Shown here: positions 59,441-64,000 of the stretch, in pieces
Numbering within the stretch: the first letter of the stretch is position 1
Layout: each line of letters starts with the position of its first letter
Assembly (NCBI RefSeq): GCF_036373705.1
Contig: NC_089855.1
Location: forward strand, 6,300,001-6,364,000
Source of the DNA: Amia ocellicauda
Lineage: Eukaryota > Chordata > Actinopteri > Amiiformes > Amiidae
Direction of reading: 5' to 3'
Length of the DNA: 64,000 bases
The notes under the pieces: generated by a model
Databases searched by the model: none
Told to the model about the DNA's origin: nothing
What the model saw: only the letters and a program-made list of their open reading frames with translations
Made by a program: the position numbers and the translations under genes

Positions 59441-59446
59441 AATAAA
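59441..59446 (+). promoter_or_regulatory. candidate gpr143 poly(A) signal
   Basis: AATAAA 842 nt after the gpr143 stop, followed by a G/T-rich stretch at 59466-59497. Earlier AATAAA copies at 58976 and 59035 are alternatives with weaker downstream context. Confidence 0.45.
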
Positions 59447-59887
59447 AGTGCATAAAGACTGACATGTTCTGTATTGGTGTCTTTTGGGGGGTTGTTCAGT
59501 TTTCTGAATGCATTTGGGATTTTATGGAATAGATTTCTTTCATCTGACTGGTAAGTACGCTTCATTTCCCCCATGTGTGAAATATGATCTGTTATAATGA
59601 ATAAGAATGACGCGTTTCGATTTTAATGAACCTGTAGAAGCTCAGGAAGTTCCTACGCTGGGAATTACACACTGATTCGCCACCTGACTAAAGCCTGCAT
59701 CCCGTGTTGAATGAATAATAACTAACTGAGGTTGATAAACCACTATATAGGGGTTGAATAACAACTAAAAAGTAATCAATTCTAAATGTGATCGATTAGC
59801 TAACGATAATCAACGCTGCTGCTCGGTAAATGCAACAAGACAAAATAAGAAACAGACACAGTGTTTTCTAATATCAAAATAGAGAGA

Positions 59888-59893
59888 TTTATT
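59888..59893 (-). promoter_or_regulatory. candidate minus-strand poly(A) signal of a convergent gene
   Basis: TTTATT on the plus strand gives AATAAA on the minus strand, about 440 bp beyond the candidate end of gpr143. It could end a minus-strand transcript whose coding part lies right of the window. Confidence 0.3.
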
Positions 59894-61276
59894 TGAGACA
59901 TTTTTTTTTTTCTCTTTCTGGAAACAGTTGACCTACACTAGACAGGGTGAAGCAGAGAAAAACAGTCAAGGGTTCTCTCCTACACTGGACCTCTGTGACG
60001 CTGAAATGAGCGCTGATCGCAGTCTGGGGTTCAGTCTGACACAGACAATAAAAACAGCAGAAGCCAGAAAGTAGATTTCAGCGAGTGACTAGATGTATGA
60101 GAGAGAGAGAATGGGTGAGTCGTCGCATGTTTCGAGTGTGACGGGGAAAGCCAGCGCACACACAGCGACAAGCTTGTGTTTCGATCGAGACGCAGCAAAG
60201 CAAGACCCTACCGTGTGACAAAGTGCACTGCACGGGGCTCTGACATGGTTAGCTTTATTTAGACAAATCAGAAACAGACCTAAAACAAAGCATGTGACCG
60301 GTAAGGGTTTAAAGATGCAGTATCCCCACGTAGAACAGACAACTAAACATACAAAGTAAAAGCTAAAATCCCCAACCCCCCTTCCCCATCAATCCAAAAC
60401 AAAACAACGAAAACAAAAAATTAAAACACAAAAGGTAGTCGATCTATTTCGGGATCGCTGGGAGGATCATTAGCTCGCATTTCAAGATGGTACACATTGG
60501 TCAAAACCCAAATGTTACACTGAGACCTGAGACTGGGACCTTCAGAGTTGTGCACATTGGAACTGAATGAAGCAAATTGCACACTGTTTTAATTCTGTAT
60601 TTTTACAAATACAGAATTCAAATTTAGTTTGGCGTCATGTAGAGTCAATTTTCAAAACTTGCCAATTAAACCTTGCTTGTCTGACTGCCTGGGACATACT
60701 GCCACTACAAGTACTGTCTTTGAAAACAGTCAAAAAGATACACAGCTTATTTTGTAACGTTGTGTCCAACCCTGAAATGGGACACGTTTCTCAGTGTCAT
60801 GGTTCAGACCTCACGGTTGTAGTTCTTCGCTACAATAGTCTTAATATGCTTTGGTTTTCACTAATTCAAAAGCATAAAGGCAGGTCAGTTTGAGATGCAT
60901 TACACAGAACAACATATTGGGATAAAACTGTACTTTGTCTGGCTACTTTCACCGGCACAGGTTGAGCCTCAACCAAAGAGCCATTGACTCCAGGAATGAA
61001 GGACACAGTCTCTGTACAAACCCTGCAAAGAATAAAAAACAGACAACTGCTTCCACAGACCCAAGACACGACTTCACTTTAGTGCGTTATTCCATCTGTC
61101 ACGATTTTTGCAGATTATCGTCCTACACAATGATAATTACTTCGATGACACACGAAATTTCAACCGGTGCTTTTAATTTTAGTTTTGAGTTTGAAATAAT
61201 ACAAATTGCTGAAGAAAACAAAAGACGTGTGTGTGACAGTCCTGAGCTGTTATACATTTGCACAACACTATTTGTG

Positions 61277-61380
<104 letters not shown>

Positions 61381-63556
61381 TGTAGCTACAGCCTTTTTCT
61401 GTTGGATGCTGGTTAATATCCTGGATAGAAATCAGAACAAAAGTGTTTAGGGATTTGGGTTTTATTTAAAAACAAAGGTTTTTAATATATTGTACGATTG
61501 CCACAGGTTTCAGACACGGCAGCGGCCACAAGTTGATAGATATTTTCAATTTAGTCTGTTTCTTCATAGTTCTGCTTTTGAAGAACACCAACATCTTTAA
61601 TTTCACACAGGCGTCAGACTGGATTGGAGTCGGGAGGCTGGGGTGATGAACGGAGAAGCTAACCTGGTTTACTGTAAACAGCTGTCTGAGAGCACATGAC
61701 GCAAAACACAGCACACGGTCTTTCTGCAGCCGAGCGTCAGTAGGATTCAAATCTTTCGACGGAGGCTTCCCAAAATGTCTCTGTTTTTGACATTCACCCC
61801 AATACCTGCATGCTTCCACCAACCGCTGGCATAAAGCAATCAGACTGAATGCCCCCTAACTTCCCCCAGTTCCCAATTTCGTCTGAGCTTACTAACCTCA
61901 GAAATGCTTTCATCAGACCGAACCGTTTCCAATCCTCACTGGTCCGCATTGTGGGGATTTTGCAATTGCTAAGCAGCTTGCAGTCTGTCTCTAAGCAACA
62001 GATTTGTCTTGTATCAAATCCACTTTAATTCAGTCATCTTTCACCCGCTCCTTCTGACAGGAGAACTCCATATTTAAGATGTCCCTTGAATGCCTGTGTG
62101 AACAGATTTGCGTCAGCACTCTCTCGTGTGAGATCTGGTCACACTGAGGTCTGATTGACTCTAGACCTCAGTCTTGTTTTCCAGGCCAAGGTATGCTCGG
62201 AGATGGCTGGGAGGAGGGACGCTCTATCTGAACTCGTTACTTCGGTTATATCCCTTGTTTCGGCCTGTTCATCCATAAACGTTTACTATAAAAATATAAA
62301 TATTTGACAACATGCTTTACGGTGTCGCAAAAGGACTTTAGACGCTTGTCAACGGGCACCGAGGACCGAAATTTACTATTATAATATCCCTAGTCACGTT
62401 TGTGTCGATTTCTATCCAAACTCTGCTGCCCAATAAACAAAACGTGTATTTGTTTACATTCATACAATGGACATCCAGAAGGAACGGTGTAACGGGATGC
62501 AGTTTTATACTTCAAGTAGCAGTGAGTGAGTATAAAGGTGGTTTTGAGAATTGGGTTTGAATTAGCTTCACGTTATTCTGAAATATTAAACCGTATCGGC
62601 AGTTGACCAGTTTATTGGCAGTTTACGTCTTCACCTTACCGTAACTTTTAACCTTTACCTTTCAAAGGTAGTCTGACGATGCAATCTGACCGACTCCATT
62701 CAATAAAACACGAACCCAAGCCTGCCCAAACCTTCTGAAGTCCAATGAAAAACATTGAGGCCCTCATTGACAACATCGCCAATTTAATATCCAAACAAAA
62801 TCATTTACATTGCATCCTGTGAGAAAGAGATCCAGAAATAGATTTAGGAAGGATACTGCAGCTTTAAAAATGTGTCTATATGTGAGTCACCCAAGCAAAC
62901 TTTTTTAAATTTATTTTTTCCTTTTGAAAGAAAGCAGTCTGTCCTTGTTTAGCCCATTCTGTCTCCAAAACTGAAGTTGTACATAAAAAATTATACACAT
63001 TTGTTTTCTTTTTTTTCCTCCAAAAATACACTGGGTTCTTTCCTTGAATAGCGTTTCCCTGTATGAAGCTTCTTGTGCACTGGATTGCTGTGTGTCAAAG
63101 CACTTGTTTTTCATCGTTACGCAGTTTTCTTAAGTGCTCTAGAGATACCGAGACCTAAAGCGAGGAAAGATAAACAATCTATCAACAGTTTTACATCCTT
63201 TCACTCCCCTCTTGGCAGCTTCTTGGAATAACAGATAATATAAAAAGATTTTATCCACTCAAATCCCACGGTTGAAAGCAGCTCTGGGATCTAAATCACA
63301 CTCCAGCTTCTATCACACAGCGCTGAACCACATTTTTAGAAAAGGGAGAATTTTTGAAGTTTTAATGTCTCGTTCTACTGAAATCCTTCGGGGGGGGGGA
63401 ATTGACTGTAGTGTCCGAATTATAAATAACAAACATCCTTATTGAGCCGGGCGTTTTATTTTTCTTCGTTTTGGTTTTTTAAGTTCGTTTCAATTTTTTG
63501 GCACAACCGTTCCAAATCCACGTTTCCCAAATTCTGAGCGTAATCCGACTGCTCTC

Positions 63557-63559
<3 letters not shown>

Positions 63560-63591
<32 letters not shown>
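63560..63591. repeat. (TC)n microsatellite
   Basis: Uninterrupted TC run of about 30 bp. Confidence 0.9.
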
Positions 63592-63593
<2 letters not shown>

Positions 63594-64000
63594 GACTCAA
63601 CAAGGTTCACCAGTGACCAGCCGAATCCAGCTGTGAAGGAGAGCGGGTCGGTGATGTTAATATGGTTCCCAGCAGTGCGTTCTACTGGTTCTGGAGCGGT
63701 CACGATCGCAGCGAGTGCTTCTCCCCACACATTCATGGTCCATCTCAAACACCTGACCACGTCACTATTTTCGAAGGTCAAGAACACAGACCTAGAAGGG
63801 CAGGAAACAAAAGAGAAAGCAAATATGGGGTTAACTGTATTGTCCAACACGGATTCCCACTCCTAGAAGATCCCTTCACAATCCGATTCAGGAGATTTAT
63901 TGTCTACGGTTCTTCTGCAATGCGCTTACTTCCGTTTTCTTCTGGTTAGGTCTAACTTGGCACAGGACTAATATATCACGATATATATATATATATCACG

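Noticed and set aside
63479..63866. Open frames on both strands near the right end
   Set aside because: They run through the TC repeat (Arg-Glu and Ser-Leu runs) and show no domain or splice support.

Overview
The window is nuclear DNA of a vertebrate, most probably a ray-finned fish. It holds spliced genes with GT-AG introns, Tc1/mariner and hAT transposons, a Jockey/CR1-like LINE family, a tRNA-derived SINE and many dinucleotide microsatellites. Three protein-coding genes can be read exon by exon. All identifications are from memory of the families, because no search could be run.

Layout: (1) 3440-20468, plus strand: the last ten coding exons of mospd2 (361 codons; about 157 N-terminal residues lie left of the window). 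It encodes the C-terminal half of the CRAL-TRIO domain, the MSP domain and a C-terminal membrane anchor. (2) 20939-36206: a gene-poor, repeat-rich stretch between two convergent genes, with two Tc1-like deletion derivatives, one nearly intact DD36E Tc1/mariner element, LINE and SINE fragments and microsatellites. (3) 36611-40969, minus strand: complete seven-exon asb9 (293 aa; six ankyrin repeats and a SOCS box), with a third deletion-derivative Tc1 copy in intron 3. (4) 43926-58599, plus strand, divergent from asb9: complete nine-exon gpr143 (417 aa), the melanosomal ocular-albinism type 1 receptor. Its introns hold a second DD36E element, a fossil Tc1 carrying a nested hAT MITE, and a palindromic MITE. 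(5) 59888-64000: no coding exon was found. A minus-strand poly(A) signal and the human gene order suggest the long 3' UTR of a convergent gene, possibly tbl1x.

The three genes share no pathway. MOSPD2 tethers organelles at ER contact sites, ASB9 is a substrate receptor of Cullin-5 ubiquitin ligases, and GPR143 controls melanosome biogenesis. Their proximity reflects old synteny: human MOSPD2 and ASB9 are neighbours on Xp22.2, and GPR143 lies on Xp22 several Mb away. All exon junctions of asb9 and gpr143 keep the reading frame, and the gpr143 promoter carries an MITF-type M-box. The most interesting non-genic signals are the Tc1 family whose three copies share one internal deletion and the nearly intact DD36E transposon.
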